Source of the DNA: Candidula unifasciata
Lineage: Eukaryota; Mollusca; Gastropoda; Stylommatophora; Geomitridae
Assembly (NCBI GenBank): GCA_905116865.2
Contig: CAJHNH020006212.1
Coordinates: 377,501-441,500, forward strand
Reading direction: 5' to 3'
DNA length: 64,000 nucleotides
The position numbers and the translations under genes were made by a program. Under the pieces are notes generated by a model. That model had not been told where the DNA came from. It made no database searches and saw only the letters and a program-made list of their open reading frames with translations. Below, piece by piece: positions 43,301-57,600 of the stretch. Within the stretch, counting starts at the first letter, position 1. Each line of letters begins with the position of its first letter.

Positions 43301-44689
43301 ACAAGGAAAGCAAGTGTAAAGAGCAAGTTAGGTGAGTTATACAACCAGAAGAAGACTGAGTTGGAATCAGTGCAAAAGACAGAAAAAGAGAAACAATAAA
43401 CGAGTCTTAACTTCCAATAACAAATGCAGTTATAACAAAAGATAGGAAAAATCACAGAATGAAAGAGTGACATTGGATTGTGGTAATGGAGATAACAGTG
43501 AATGACAATATCCTGGAGTGGAGATGTCAAAGAATGGTGAAATTAGGGAGTGGAGATATTACATAATAAAGATATCAGAGAGTGGCGATATCCTGAACTG
43601 GAGATTCAGAAAGAGAAACAAACAGACTAGTCATAACCAATGCAGTAAATGACAACAGAGTTATCAGGCAATGAATAAATCAATCAGATCAGACAACAGG
43701 GTCTAAATATGACAACAGAGTTATCAGGCAATAAATAAATCAATCAGATCAGATAACAGTGGGTCTAAATGTATCAAAGACTCACTATCACTCTCTGTGA
43801 ATGCATATCATCTGCAGGGTTTAATATCTCCTGTTTTCTCTAGCTCTCTCTCTCTCTCTTTATATAAATAGATGAGAAAAAAGCTGAAAATGTATCCGAG
43901 GCCTTCCTCCATGATAACCTTACTGTCTGGAGTTTCTTTTTTAATAACCTGAGTACTGCAGGGAACAGAATGCAGACAGTACTCTACCCTACAGGCAGCT
44001 GAATGTAAAGCCCAGACGTAAACTTTATGAGCGCTGTAACAATATTTTATTTGGTCAAACCTTCACACATTAAAAAAGTCAGCAAAACTGCAAATGCAAG
44101 GTAAACAGCTTGCTCAGGAGTGGAGACAGACACAAGGCTCACACCAGACAGACACTAGGCTCACACCAGACAGACACTAGGCTCGCATAAGAATGGCACA
44201 AGACTCGCACAAAATAGATAAGGCTCATACGAGACAGACACAAGGCGCACACAAGAATGACATGGAAGGCAAACTAAAAGTACATGAAGTTTGGGAGAAA
44301 AAAAATGCCGAACTATGTGGAATGAGCTGGAAAGCAAATAACAACATCTAGGTTTAAAAACAAAAAGTTACAAATTATCTGGGAATCAAACCTTGACCAA
44401 CCAGCAAAACCAGAACCCTGTCCATCAGGCCACCACGGCATTAGATGAGTAAACTAAGAAGATAAACAACAGACAAAATGGAGTAGTCAGACATGCATGA
44501 AATCTGAATAACACATCATGATATATGAGATTATAGATATTCTGCAAACGGAACATACTATTTCTGGTTTGAACAAATATATACAAACATCTTCAAGTAT
44601 CTGGCCACTTGGAACTGGTAACAGTGTGGCTGTACAATACTGACTACTGAATAAACAAAAATAAGCAAAAGACCCTTCTCCGCGCCTCT
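43301..44689. other. Intergenic with minor repeats
   Basis: A duplicated segment of about 62 bp (ATGACAACAGAGTTATCAGG ...) lies at 43650-43770, a CT run at 43842-43860, and a short array of CACACCAGACAGACACTAGG near 44140-44180. A tRNA-like B box on the minus strand (AAGGTTTGATTCCCAG) near 44380-44400 suggests a SINE trace. Confidence 0.5.
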
Positions 44690-45165
44690 AGGCGTATTGG
44701 GCACACAGGGCTACATCTATATTTTATAGACCAATCAGCACTCAGTCGATGATATGATCAACATTATGACAACTATTTATTATATTTTGTGACCAATTTC
44801 ACCGCACTATGAAAAGATTCATCAACCAGCAAAATGTAGCTCTCGGCATGGCACGCCCAAAAGTCTTTCTTTCTATAGCGAGTTCTCCAGCTCTATGTGC
44901 TTTTATAGCCAATGTATCTTTAATGTCTTGTATCCATATTTGCAGAGGTCTACCTCTGCCTCATTTTCCAGAAACTGCACCCTCCATTGCCATTCTCTCC
45001 AGGCCACCATGATGTTTACCAAGGCCAAAACACCTCAGCTTCCAGGAGAGGATCCTGTTTATGAGCCAATTCTCCTTGATGCTCAGGTCAAGAAGGATGG
45101 CGTTGTTTTTCTTCTTCTGGGTCTGTGGTATTCTACTAAATTTTCTGTAGCAATAATCCATCAGT
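44690..45165 (-). mobile_element. SINE tail plus LINE 3' fragment
   Basis: 44690-44790 matches the tail of the GTGGTGTAGTGG SINE family in reverse (GACCAATCAGCACTCAGTCG). 44840-45165 in minus frames reads KLRCFGLGKHHGGLERMAME and RGRPLQIWIQDIKDTLAIKA, an RTE-type reverse transcriptase tail. Both are partial. Confidence 0.55.
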
Positions 45166-45579
45166 GCACAAGGTTTTCAGCTTAACTGCAAGCATTCTGA
45201 AGTATTATTGAGGGCACAATACCTTTGAATATCTGCATAAATCATAAACATATGTATATTAGTTATTAAAATCAGCTTCTTCTTTAAAAATAACAAACAT
45301 TATTCCTTTGGCTCATACATAAGAAAACACATTTAAGAAAAAATCAGTACTGGACAATAAAGATGATTCTGTGTAGATTAACTAGTAAAGATCTGCATAA
45401 TGTACATAGCAATACATCATCTGTGTAGTCGGCCGTAAGAAGACAACTATGTTGTGTACAGGCCATGAGAAGACAACTCTGATTCATAATATACCATGAG
45501 GAGACAACTCTCAAGTGTCTATATTAAGACAACAATGTTAACAGTGACAGATAACAAGGAACATAATGTTAACATGTCT
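45166..45579 (-). other. Probable WASHC2 3' UTR / flank
   Basis: It follows the WASHC2 stop codon on the minus strand. A short repeat (GAGAAGACAACTCT) occurs three times near 45430-45515. No definite polyadenylation signal could be placed. Confidence 0.35.
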
Positions 45580-45698
45580 TCAGCTGAGTGGGTCATCGAA
45601 AATGTTGTCTGAGATAACAGCTGTTGGCTTGGCTAACTTTTTCCGGACATCTTTCTTAGGTTTGATGGTTGCAGCTGTTGTATTGGCAAAAATATCAT
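45580..45698 (-). CDS. WASHC2: WASHC2 terminal exon
   Basis: Acceptor TCTGTCTGCAG on the minus strand. It encodes DDIFANTTAATIKPKK and VISDNIFDDPLS before TGA, matching the NIFDDPL end of vertebrate FAM21. Confidence 0.9.
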
Positions 45699-48600
45699 CT
45701 GCAGACAGAAGATAATCATATGGTCACAAACAAAATACTCTAATCCAAAAGTTCATGTTACATTTTTCACTCTATACAATTTTTTTTTAAATGACATAAA
45801 GGTGGTGCAAGGGAGTTACCGTGGTGTAGTGGCTAGATGCTCGTGCATGGATTGGAAGGTCATGGGTTCGCTCAAAAATGACCTTGATTTCTAGGTCGAC
45901 CCAGCCTTAAGTAGGTAACGGGTGCAGTTTTGGGAAGTAAAGGCAGCCGGTGTGATGCTGACCACATCACCCATCTTGTGCCAATTGGTCTATAAAAAAT
46001 ATAGGGATAGCCCTATATGCACTATACACCTAAAGGCGTGAAAAAGGGAACTTTACTACTTACTTATAGGAGATGGAAGAGTAGTCCAGTGACTAGCATG
46101 TATGTTTGCCAGCTCACTGTTTACAGTACATCATAACTAAGATACTGTTGATGTCTATTATTATTATACTATTATTATCTGCTAAAACAATGTGTGAATG
46201 GAATAATGTAACCACAGAGTGAGGCCAGAATGGCAGAATGTAAGAAGGGCCTGTGCGCCCAATTCTGAAACCCTTTGAAAATAAGGTTTGTTTGTTTGTT
46301 CGTTCGTTCGTTCGTTCTGTTTGAGAAGCAGCCTTCTGTGACCTGTTTCTTATTTTTAATTTAAAATCACTAAAGGGAGAAATTTCTAGAAATTCATCGG
46401 CAAATGAAAGTACAGTATGGTGACGCATGCCTGTCAGGCCAGCGAGCGAATGAGTGGAGTCGCAAAATGGTGTGACTTCTACGTTAGACTGCTCACAGTG
46501 GAGTGACTGACCAGGTCATGACCCAATCGATAACAGAATGCTGTTCTTCTTTGATGTATGTCAAAAATAGTGTAGCAAATTTTAAATTTTCATTATAATG
46601 CAACTGTTTTTGTCTGTCCTGTGACTTCAAAAGCTTAATATTCTTGACATCCTTAACAATACTGATGGGATACAAGACAATGGCACAGTTTTTGTCATTT
46701 TTATCATATCATTGTCATTTCTATCAAACTTTTAAGGTTTTCATTTGAAGCTCCTTTGCAGCATTCAGATGCCAGCAACAAGACTTCTGTCTGTTGGTTA
46801 GTCATTCAGCAAGATGTTCAAGATTATCTACTGAATGACAGATCCTACACACATACTAAAGACCAGTCAACATTATTCCAAAATATATAATTGTATGGGG
46901 CAACAAATCACAGTAAGACATCACTTAGGCAACAGACAGTTTGAAAAAATTTAAAACAAAAAACCCCACACATGCGCGCACGCACACACACACACACACA
47001 GAACAAAACAAAAGTAAAAGGAACTTTTCTACACCAGTGATGCATCGGACATATGATACTAGGCTCAGATCTTCACAGACCAGTCGGCACTTAGTGGGTG
47101 ATGTGGTCGACAACATGCCGACCCCCTTTACTTCCCAGGACATTACCTGGTACCTATTCAAGGCTGGGCCGACCTGGAAGCCAAAGTCAATTCTGAGATT
47201 TTCTTAAAAATGTGACACGATACAGATTCAAACCCAAGATGTTTAGGCGGGCAGACAAACATCTAGCCACTGCTACCATAGCTCATGAAAAACACACTGC
47301 TATGTCAATATAAAATAAAAAATAAAATCAAGCAGCAGTTTAAAAAAAAGGTTAGTTGTATATCCTTTACAGGACGTTGCAGAACCAACTGGAACATTTT
47401 TGGCTGTCAGATTTTACTAGGTAATTTTACATTTAGTAGTTTGCCGCTGCTTTCTAAACAGTTGGCTCTTGATACCATAGCTGACATCAACATAAGATGG
47501 TCTGCTGCCAAACGACCTGCAACAGGATTCAAACCTGGTACCTCAGAATTATGAAGCGCGTTTGCAACGCTTAAGCATAGACAAAGCAGTAGTACTGAAA
47601 CTAAAAAAGACAAAAGCAAACACAACTGAAAGACAAATACTTAAATAGGCATAGACAAAGCAGTAGTACTGAAACTAAAAAAGACAAAAGCAAACACAAC
47701 TGAAAGACAAATACTTAAATAGGCATAGACAAAGCAGTAGTACTGAAACTAAAAAAGACAAAAGCAAACACAACTGAAAGACAAATACTTAAATAGGCAT
47801 AGACAAATCAGTAGTACTGAAACTAAAAAAGACAAAAGCAAACACAACTGAAAGACAAATACTTAAATAGGCATAGACAAAGCAGTAGTACTGAAACTAA
47901 AAAAGACAAAAGCAAACACAACTGAAAGACAAATACTTAAATAGGCATAGACAAATCAGTAGTACTGAAACTAAAAAAGACAAAAGCAAACACAACTGAA
48001 AGACAAATACTTAAATAGGTTAGCACTGAAAAAAAGATGGCATTTAAGTACACACAAAATCCAAATAACCAAATGCTAACCAATGTCATCTCGGAAAACA
48101 TTCTTCTCGACCACTTTCTTGCCGGTTTTCTTCTTTAGCTCTCTGGGTGTGGGTTTTGGTATATCACTAAAAATATCAGTGTCATCTGCCAGGAGAGTCG
48201 CCTCTTTGGTGGTCGGTGGTTTTGGCCGGACATTGTTGGCATCCTGTGAGGGAGAATAATGCAAATAATTTTATGTGTTTTCTCTGAATTAAAAATTAGA
48301 TAAAGTTACACTCTAATAAATCTTGGTACTATACTTGATGGGAACTGTCAAGGCGTAGCAGCTGGACACATAATTCCCCCGGAAAACAGTGAAAGAACTC
48401 TGGAGGAGTTTTGCTTGTAAGTGAGGTACGATGACACATAATTTCTTGAAAGACACGGGAAGAATGGAGGAGTTTTGCTTGTAAGTGAGGTACGATGACA
48501 CATAATTTCCTGAAAGACACGGGAAGAACTCTGGAGGAGTGTCACACTTAGGTATGCCACTGTGACATATAATCTCCTGGAAACACTGGAAGAAGTGTGA

Positions 48601-51600
48601 AGGAGTCTGACATTTGAGTGTGCCACTGTGACATATAATCCCCTGGAGGACACTGGAAGAAATTTGACATTTAAGTGTGAAGAACTATGAAAATAATGCC
48701 CGTTGTTAAATTAATTTCGAAACAACGAATTAAATGGTTCGGCTACCTAATGAGAATGAACCGAGTGATGCTGACAATTAAGAGCTACAATATGAAAATG
48801 GAAACATCATGATGCAGAGGGAAACCTAGAAAAAAAAAGTTCAAGGACGTCACTGATAACTAAAGATTTCACAACAATCACAGTTTAACCAAGCAATCTA
48901 CTGCGCCTTACCTCCGCCACCATTCATCTTTTCAGTTACGGCCCCTAGTGGCACAAAGCAGACACTGGCATGAGCCGAAGAAATAAAGAATATGAAACAA
49001 GAGTGTGCTGAGTGCATGTCCTGGTTTCAAAAGGAAAATAGTAATATGATGATGATGTAATGAATGAGGAAGCATACATACCTCCAGTTTTTTGCTCCCA
49101 GTTGTTCCATCCTTTTGAGGATTGAAGCCGCTTGTGTCTGTCAAACATCAGTTAAAAAACCAGCAATCATTAGACTATTAAAGATGTGAGACCAATGTAT
49201 TTTATCCAAGGCAACAGCTTGATAATTTAAATATTTATGGTGTAACTGTGCCTGCATGCGTGTGTTCACATGCGCATATGTGTGTGTATGTGAATGTAAG
49301 TACCCTTTCTATACCATTAGTGCACTAGGCATGTGTGTGTATGTGTATGTAAGTGAAGTACCCTTTCTATACCATTGGTGCACTAGGTATATGTGTGTGT
49401 ATGTAAGTGAAGTACCCTTTCTATACCATTGGTGCACTAGGTATATGTGTGTGTATGTAAGTGAAGTACCCTTTCTATACCATTGGTGCACTAGGTATAT
49501 GTGTGTGTATGTAAGTAAAGTACCCTTTCTATACCATTGGTGCACTAGGTATATGTGTGTGTCTATGTGTATGTAAGTAAAGTACCCTTTCTATACCATT
49601 GGTGCACTAGGCATACGAGTGTGTATGTGTATGTAAGTAAAGTACCCTTTCTATACCATTGGTGCACTAGGTATATGTGTGTGTATATGTGTATGTAAGT
49701 AAAGTAAAGTACCCTTTATATACCATTGGTGCACTAGGCATATGAATTTGTGTATGTGTATGTATGTAAAGTACCCTTTCTATACCATTGGTGCACTAGG
49801 TATATGTGTGTGTCTATGTGTATGTAAGTCAAGTAAAGTACCCTTTCTATACCATTGGTGCAATAGGTATATGTGTGTGTCTATGTGTATGTAAGTAAAG
49901 TACCCTTTCTATACCATTGGTGCACTAGGCATATGATGCTATACTCATATTTTTACAGACCAACTGGCACTCAGTGAGTGATGAGGTCAAAAACACGTTG
50001 GCTACCTTTACTTCCCAGGACTTTTCTAGTACCCATTTGAGGCTGGGCCGACCTGGAAGTCAAGGTCTCTTAAAAACCAATCTGACTTGATGCGGATTTG
50101 AGCCAAGACCTTTTAGCCGGATGCGAGCGACTAGCAGCTATACCACCTCAGCTCCTGTGTATGTAGCAGCCATGACCTTTTCCCACCAGTGGCACATTGG
50201 ACATCTGGTGCAAAATCTAAATTTTTAAAGACCAATCAGCAGCCAAGGTTTATTTGGTCAACATTACATTGACAATCTGAACTTATAACAATCCTGAAAT
50301 TGTTGTGTGTGGCTAAGTTGACTTGGGAGCCAAGGCCAATTAAAAAAAGCTTGTCTCTGTGTGGATTCAAACCTCAAACCTTCAGGTGACGGGCAAATGT
50401 ATAGGATCAGCAATAGAGATAAATAAGGCAACAATTCTTGGTTATTTTTCCAAAAAAAAGCGAAACAGTTTTTGATAATTTCACAAACAGATATGGTCCA
50501 AACTTCCTGACTATTTAAAAAACTCAAATGTTAACAGCTTTAAATTTTTTGAGAAATAAAGCGTTACTTCTAGAAGACTGGTTGGTTAGGGAAGACTGAG
50601 CTCTAGCTCGGAGTCTGATGTGTTAATAGTCCATTGAAACAATGAGAAAATCTTGCATCTACTGTGTGGGACTGGAGTGACTTCTCTCTTGACCCATTAT
50701 CTACCATCTCTAAAGAATCTGTATTGCAGGGTTCCCACGTAGAAGGGTCAACAGGGTGTTTTGGATCAGTATCTGTACTTCACATATGGGGTCCTTAAAA
50801 TGTTAGCCACATTGGGAATCCAGTTTGTGAGTTGGCCAGGGAACTCAGTTTGTAGATGTGCTAGGGAATCCAGTTTGTCGGTTGGTCACACCACAGAGAG
50901 GTGCTCCAGTGTATGTTCTTGCTTTGTGACTTCTCTGAGAAATAAATTTGGCATATAAAGTAAGAAATCTGGCCTATTATGTCATAATAATTACTGACAC
51001 ATGAAGGTTATCATACCTTTCTGTTTGCCCAAACTGGAAGCACCAAAAACATCATCAATGTCCCCAAAAATGTCAGCAGATTTAGAAACTACTCCAGAGC
51101 TAGCCTTAGATAACGATGGCTTTGACTTTGGTGTAGAAAACAGATCATCTTCCTTGAGAATCTCCGAGGCCAGGTTGGATTTTGTAGTTGAACTTTTTGC
51201 TGAAGGTGTAAATAAATCATCAACATCATCATTAACTTTTTCTATGGATGTTTTTCTCAGTGAAGCCGTGGGATGCATGTCCCCATTATTGCCCAGGAAT
51301 GCAGACAAAGAATCTGTTTGTGTTTTTCCTGACGCTTTTGAAAATAAACCATCTATTTCATCATTCTGGTTTGTTGGGGTTTTTTCTACTGTTGTAGTCT
51401 TAGATCTAGTTGGTGGAATGTCTTCTTGTTTACTGAAGCCTGAAAACAGATCTTCAGCAGCTCCATTGGATATCTTGCTGTTTCCATGAAACAAGTCTTT
51501 CTTGAATAGTTCATCACTGAATGTTTTTCTTTCGTCCACGGCTGAAGGTGGATCTGGGGCTAGAGTAAAGTCATCTAACAAATCATCATTCCCAAATAAA

Positions 51601-54600
51601 TCAGCAGATTTCAGATTAGAAGACAAAGTCTTTGAATTGCCGAGATGATTCACAAGCGGTGGTCCAGCAACGACACCATTTGAAGTGTCCATGGGATTAG
51701 TTTGGGGTTTATCTGCAATGTTTAAGTTTTTAGTCCCTGCAGAATCTGGAACAGTAGTTGATGCTCCCTCTCCAAAACTGATGCCTGTCTGGGCAGCTGC
51801 AAGTACACGGGCCTTCCGACTCTGTGGTCTTCTGCGGTTGAGCTTTGGCCGGTCCTAAACAGAAAAAGAAAAAAAGCACATGTGAAATGTTTAACACGTG
51901 TGGTTAGTGCAAATGACGGATTTCAAGAATGATACTGAATTATACAAATTATACAGATAAACAAACAAAACTGAACTTAATAAAAGTTTATAATAGAACA
52001 CATGCTTTCCATCAGGGAATTCAACAGCGAGTAAGCACTTCTACGATTTTACCCAGGTGTGTCGTCATGCTGTGCGTCACATTACTTCACATGATCATGG
52101 AGTTTACCTCTATACCGTTAAACTCTTAAACTTGTGAGCTACTTATTTCATTTTCAACACAGAAGGCACTGTGTCTTCACTGTCTGTGATAACCACTTAC
52201 TAAGATGGTGTAGGACAGAAGGGAAACTGGACGAAGATATTAACATCAGAGGCATTAAAAATTTTCCGGTCAAAATGGGCGTTAGGCACGGTCACTGTTT
52301 TGAGTCAGAGTCGTAGCAAATTTTTTGCTTCTGCCAGAAGCAAATTTTTTGCTTCTGTCAGACTGCGACCGTTGCATTTTTGCTCCATTTGTAGACTGAA
52401 GGGATATACTTTCGTTGCTCAGATACTGAGTTGAGTGCATTGCATGACACTGTGAGCTGCAGATTTTATTTGGAATGTTTTTAGAGTGTGACCAATGTGG
52501 TGTTGTGAACTGTAGATTCAGAAAATAGCGCATGGCCTGTCATCGCAATATTGGTGGTGCCCTTAAGTGATTAAAATTGATCGTCGCATGTGCAACTGCT
52601 GATCTGTTGGTAACTTCTGCTACCAACGATGATAAACTGCATTTCTAATGTCGGACTGTTTGTGTTAGCACTTTGGATGGCTACCATATGCTTTTAATGC
52701 GTGTGTATGCTAGTGTATATGCTGAGACAGCAGTCTGTCAATCTTTTCACAAGGGACAGGAATGGGCATTCTGTGTTTTTCATTGGCACAGGACGCGAGC
52801 AACTATTGTGTGACCTGTTTGCTATGAAGCTGAAACTAAGATTACCAAGTGAACTAAGTACTGGGACAAATCATGACACAATCCTGATTAGCACACAGAA
52901 ATATCTTATAGAAAGAATGTCCATTCCAACTCTATGCTATCATTTGCCAGTCATGGTCACTCACAACAAACCAGAGAAGAAAATTAGTAACCATGGAAAT
53001 GAGATGTCTGAGAAAGGCTTCAGCAGTGACCAGAAGAGATAAACACAGGAATGAGGTCAGGTAAGAAACAAATAGAACAAATTGTAAATTAAATACGACA
53101 GCAAATAAAATGGTTTGCCCCCTTAGAGAGAATGCTTTGGGATGCCATACCATATAAGGCATACGCCGACAGAGGAGAAAGATGTAGAACACAAGGTAGA
53201 CCAAGAACAAGATGGAAAGATTTCAAAGAAACTCTTCTTCTTCTTCTTCTTCTTCACTTCCTCTTTTACCGCTGTGGGTGTCGAGGGAGATATAAGGTTC
53301 TGTTTCTAGCTCTTCAGGCTGCCTCGACCATAGGCACATCGTGCTGTTGTAGAGTTTCTCTGATGTTATCCTTCCATCTTTTTCTTGGTCTACCCCATGC
53401 TCTACGTCCTTCTTCTCTTTCCATGTATGCTTTGTATGGTATGGTGTCACAAGGCATTCTCTCTAAGTGGGCAAACCATTTCACTTGCTGTCTTTGTATG
53501 TAGTCCAGAATTGGTTCTGTGCCGACTTGTTCTCTTATGATCTAATTCCTGATCTTATCTCTTATGGTCACTCCTACAGCCCTTCTCAGACATCTCATTT
53601 CCGTGGTTACTAATTTTCTTTTATGGTTTGTTGTGAGTGACCATGTCTGGCACTGGTCGCACAGAGTTGGAATAAATATGCTTTGAATAAGATGTCTCTT
53701 TGTGCTGATTGGGATTGTCTTATGCTGTAAGAGGGGGGCTAGCTGTCCCAATATTTGGTTTGCTTTACTGCATCTAATGTCAATTTCTTTATCCAATTTC
53801 CCATCTTCGGTAAATGTAGTTCCCAGATTTTTAAACTCAGATGCCTGTTTAATGCCTTTGTATTCTATTGCTATGTTTAGATCTGTCTTCTTTTTTCCTA
53901 TTGACATTACTTCTGTCTTTTCAGTGTTGATTCTCATATTATTTGTTTTACATTCTTCATTCATGGATGTTAGATGTTGTTGCAATTTCATGGCTGTATC
54001 TGCTATCAAGGCCTGGTCATCTGTAAAGAGTAATTCGTTGATCTTATTAAGATCTTCATTCATGGGCTTGGCATTCTTGCATATACTGTCGATGTAGGTG
54101 ATAAACAGCAGTGGTGATAAGACACACCCCTGTCTTACTCCAGATGTCACTGTGAAAGGATGAGATGTTCCCTGATTTATTCTAACAACACTTCTACAAT
54201 CCCTGTATAAACTTTTGCACACTTCGATGAGGTGTTCGCTTACTCTACCACAGCCTAATTTGTCAATGGGCGAGTCAACCAGAAGCTGGAGAGAAATAAA
54301 TGAATGAATCAAGAACTGACCACACCGTAATCAGAACTTTCCCACATGAGCTCCGTTCCATTCTTCAGTAGCCAATGAAGAGCTGACATGCAGAGTTGCA
54401 ACCTGATTCAAAGTCCGCCAAAGTTGACCCCTCAGTGTTAAATATCTTCCAGAACCTCTACACACACTTGGTTGAATTAGTCTGTCTATGTATGAATTCT
54501 CTGTCTGTTCTATTGCTCTGTCAACTTGATCTCAGACAGCTTTCACCATATCTGCTTTATCATAAAGTAGTTCATCGCTCAGAAGAGCAGCAGTGGTCAA

Positions 54601-57600
54601 TCTATCAGCCTGCTCATTCCCTCTCACACCTGAATATCCTGAATAGAAAATCCGTGATATTCTCCTGATCTATCATATCAAGTGATGCAGGGGAAGAGAG
54701 GCAGAGGGAGACCAAGAGAGAAGATGGACAGTCTGACATTATGGCATGGAGGAATATACATGTTAGCAATGAATGTTGAATGTTGAATTAAGAATTGACA
54801 TCACAGCACTCGGGACACCTCCATAAGCACTCCATACCCATCCTCAGCAGCAAGTGAAGAGTTAGTAACTGTCTGATTGTATATCCATCTCGCCATACCC
54901 CTGAGTGTCGAGCGTCAGCCAGATCCCCTTGTAACTCCTCACAGTGCCATTCTCCTCAGACAGTAATGATCTATCTGTGCCTCGGCACTGTTCACTCACT
55001 CCCAAAAGGCCCTCACAACATCCAGCTTGTATGTTAGAAATGATTACAAGTAAACAGACAGATGGCTGTGGTCAGACCTGACTACCAACATATTTATCTT
55101 ATATATATTTTATGACATGGTTTATAAGAAAAAACAAGAAGAAAGCAGAACATTTCAATCATTATTTTGCCTCGGTTAACAGAGCAGGTAAGCTGTCAGA
55201 ACTCGATAGAACACAGCTCTCTCAGTTGAAGAAACAAGAGAGAGCTCCAACAGCCAGCGACTCCCTTTTTGAAAATGAATTTAGCATGGATGAATTAGAG
55301 CAAGCCCTGAAGAAATTAAAACCTAGAAAATCTCCAGGCCCAGATAAGATCCACAACGAAATGCTGCTACATCTTGGCCGGTCTGGGAGAGAAGTAGTTC
55401 TCAGGCTTATTAATAAAACTTGGAGGTCAAGCAAACTTCCAAGGCATGGAGGAATGCATATATCGTCCCCATCCTTAAAACCAAAAAGCCTCCAGATGAC
55501 CCCAAAAGCTACCGCCCGATATCCTTAACATCATGCTTGGGCAAAGTTGCAGAAAGAATGATAAACAGGCGCTTATATTGGTTCCTTGAGAGTTCTGGTG
55601 TTCTATGCCATGAACAGGCAGGCTTCAGAACCAACAGCTGCACAGAAGACCAGCTGTTCAGACTGACACAAAGAATACATGATGGCTTCCAGAATAAGAA
55701 ACACACAGTGGCAGTCTTTGTCGACCTCCAGCAGGCCTATGACAGAGTATGGAGAAAAGGTCTCCTGATGAAGATGATGAGCATAGGAATACATGGCAGA
55801 TTGTATAACTGGGTGAAATACTTCCTGATAGATAGAACAATCCAGACTAAGATGCACAACGCAATCTCTTCTAAAGAAGTCTTGGAGGAGGGCTTGCCAC
55901 AAGGCTCATCATTGAGCTGTACACTATTCCTAATCTTTATCAATGACCTGCCAGAACAAATCAAGGCCGAAAAAGCCTTGTACGCTGATGACCTAGCAAT
56001 ATGGCAGAGTCATGAAAATGTGGAAAGTGGAGCCCAAAGACTGAATGGAGACCTTAGAAGACTGCATGATTACTGCCAAAGATGGAAACTCAAGATTAAC
56101 TGTGCAAAGACGGTCTACACAATCTTTACCAAAAGCCACCAAGTAGCAAGGAAGAATATTAACCTGAGGTTAGACAAACACCAAGTGATGAAAGAAGAGC
56201 ATCCCACATACCTTGGAGTCACACTTGACCCGCAGCTCAGCCTCAAGAACCATATTGAAAACATCAGGAATAAGGCATTGAGGCGGTTACAGTTATTAAA
56301 GAGACTTGCAGGTACATCATGGGGATCAGACAAGGAAACTCTGAGGGGCTTATACCTAGGATATGTTCGCTCTGTGATAGAGTACAACAACTCACTGCTT
56401 ACAACTTGTTCCAAAACTAACCTAGAGACTCTTGACAGAGTACAAAATAATGCCCTCCGATTAATCTGCGGAGCTATGCAGTCTACACCAACTGCTGCAT
56501 GTGAAATCCATACAAATGTGGAACCCCTCGGGTTGCGGAGAGAAAAAGCCACTTTAGAAATTTATGAAAGATGCGTTAGGAAAAATCGTAACCATCCTAA
56601 TAGACATCTTGTAGAAAACTGGGAATCCAAACAAAGAATAAAGCACAAATCGGTTTTACACTGTGTAAATGAAATTCAGGACAGATACCACCTCCCAGAA
56701 AGACGTCAAGGAATTCAGAATGTTGCAAAAAACCTACCACCACATGCTCGCTTTAAAGCTCCAGAAGTCAAAAACTAAATTGGTAGGCGAGGAAACCAAA
56801 CAGTCCGACCCAATCGCTCTTATGAACTCATCACTAAAGACCGTTGATTCTTACCCCCAAGAATGGATACATGTCTATACTGATGGATCAGCATTTAAAG
56901 CTACCATTAAAGCAGGTTACGGAATCTACATAGGTTATCCCGATGGATCTGTTGAAGAGATTTTTGATGCATGCGGGGAATTCTGTTCAAACTATGAAGC
57001 TGAAATAATTGCACTGGAAACAGCAGTATACCACCTAAAGACTGTAATGGATGTTTACCCCTCAAAGGTCCAAAATATTGTCATCTTCACAGATTCAATG
57101 TCTGCCCTTCAAGCTCTGGAGGGCAATGAACGCTGCAGAACTGACATAGCCAAGATAATCCTGGATGCCGATCATCTTATTACCTCATACAACATCAGAA
57201 TAGTGATGCAGTGGATTCCAGGTCACTCCGGCACACCAGGTAATGACAGAGCTGACAGATTGGCAAAGAAAGGAGCAACACAAGAACAACCACCTACAGC
57301 GACAACCCTCCAGACAGCAAAAACACTGATAAGAGCTATAAACAAAGAGACTTGGTTGAACAGATGGGCCATGGGAGACACTGGAAGAGAGGTTTATAGA
57401 CATATGTCTGGCCCTGATCCTAATGACAGCATTAACCATCTAACAAGAAGGGACCAGGCCACCATCTTCAGACTTAGAACGCAACATACTCCACTCAATG
57501 GACACCTAAACAGAATACAGCCACAACACTCCCCAGAGTGCCAGCTATGTAACTACCCCTACGAAACTGTTGAACACCATCTCTTTGAGTGCCCAAAACT

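Noticed and set aside
41931..43313. Six overlapping ORFs of 144-431 codons on both strands
   Set aside because: Stop-free 22-bp tandem units produce open frames in every frame. No single frame is favoured.
50991..51016. Extension of the WASHC2 large exon into ITFMCQ
   Set aside because: A good GT donor at 51016 and phase agreement with the 49137 exon show that these codons are intronic.
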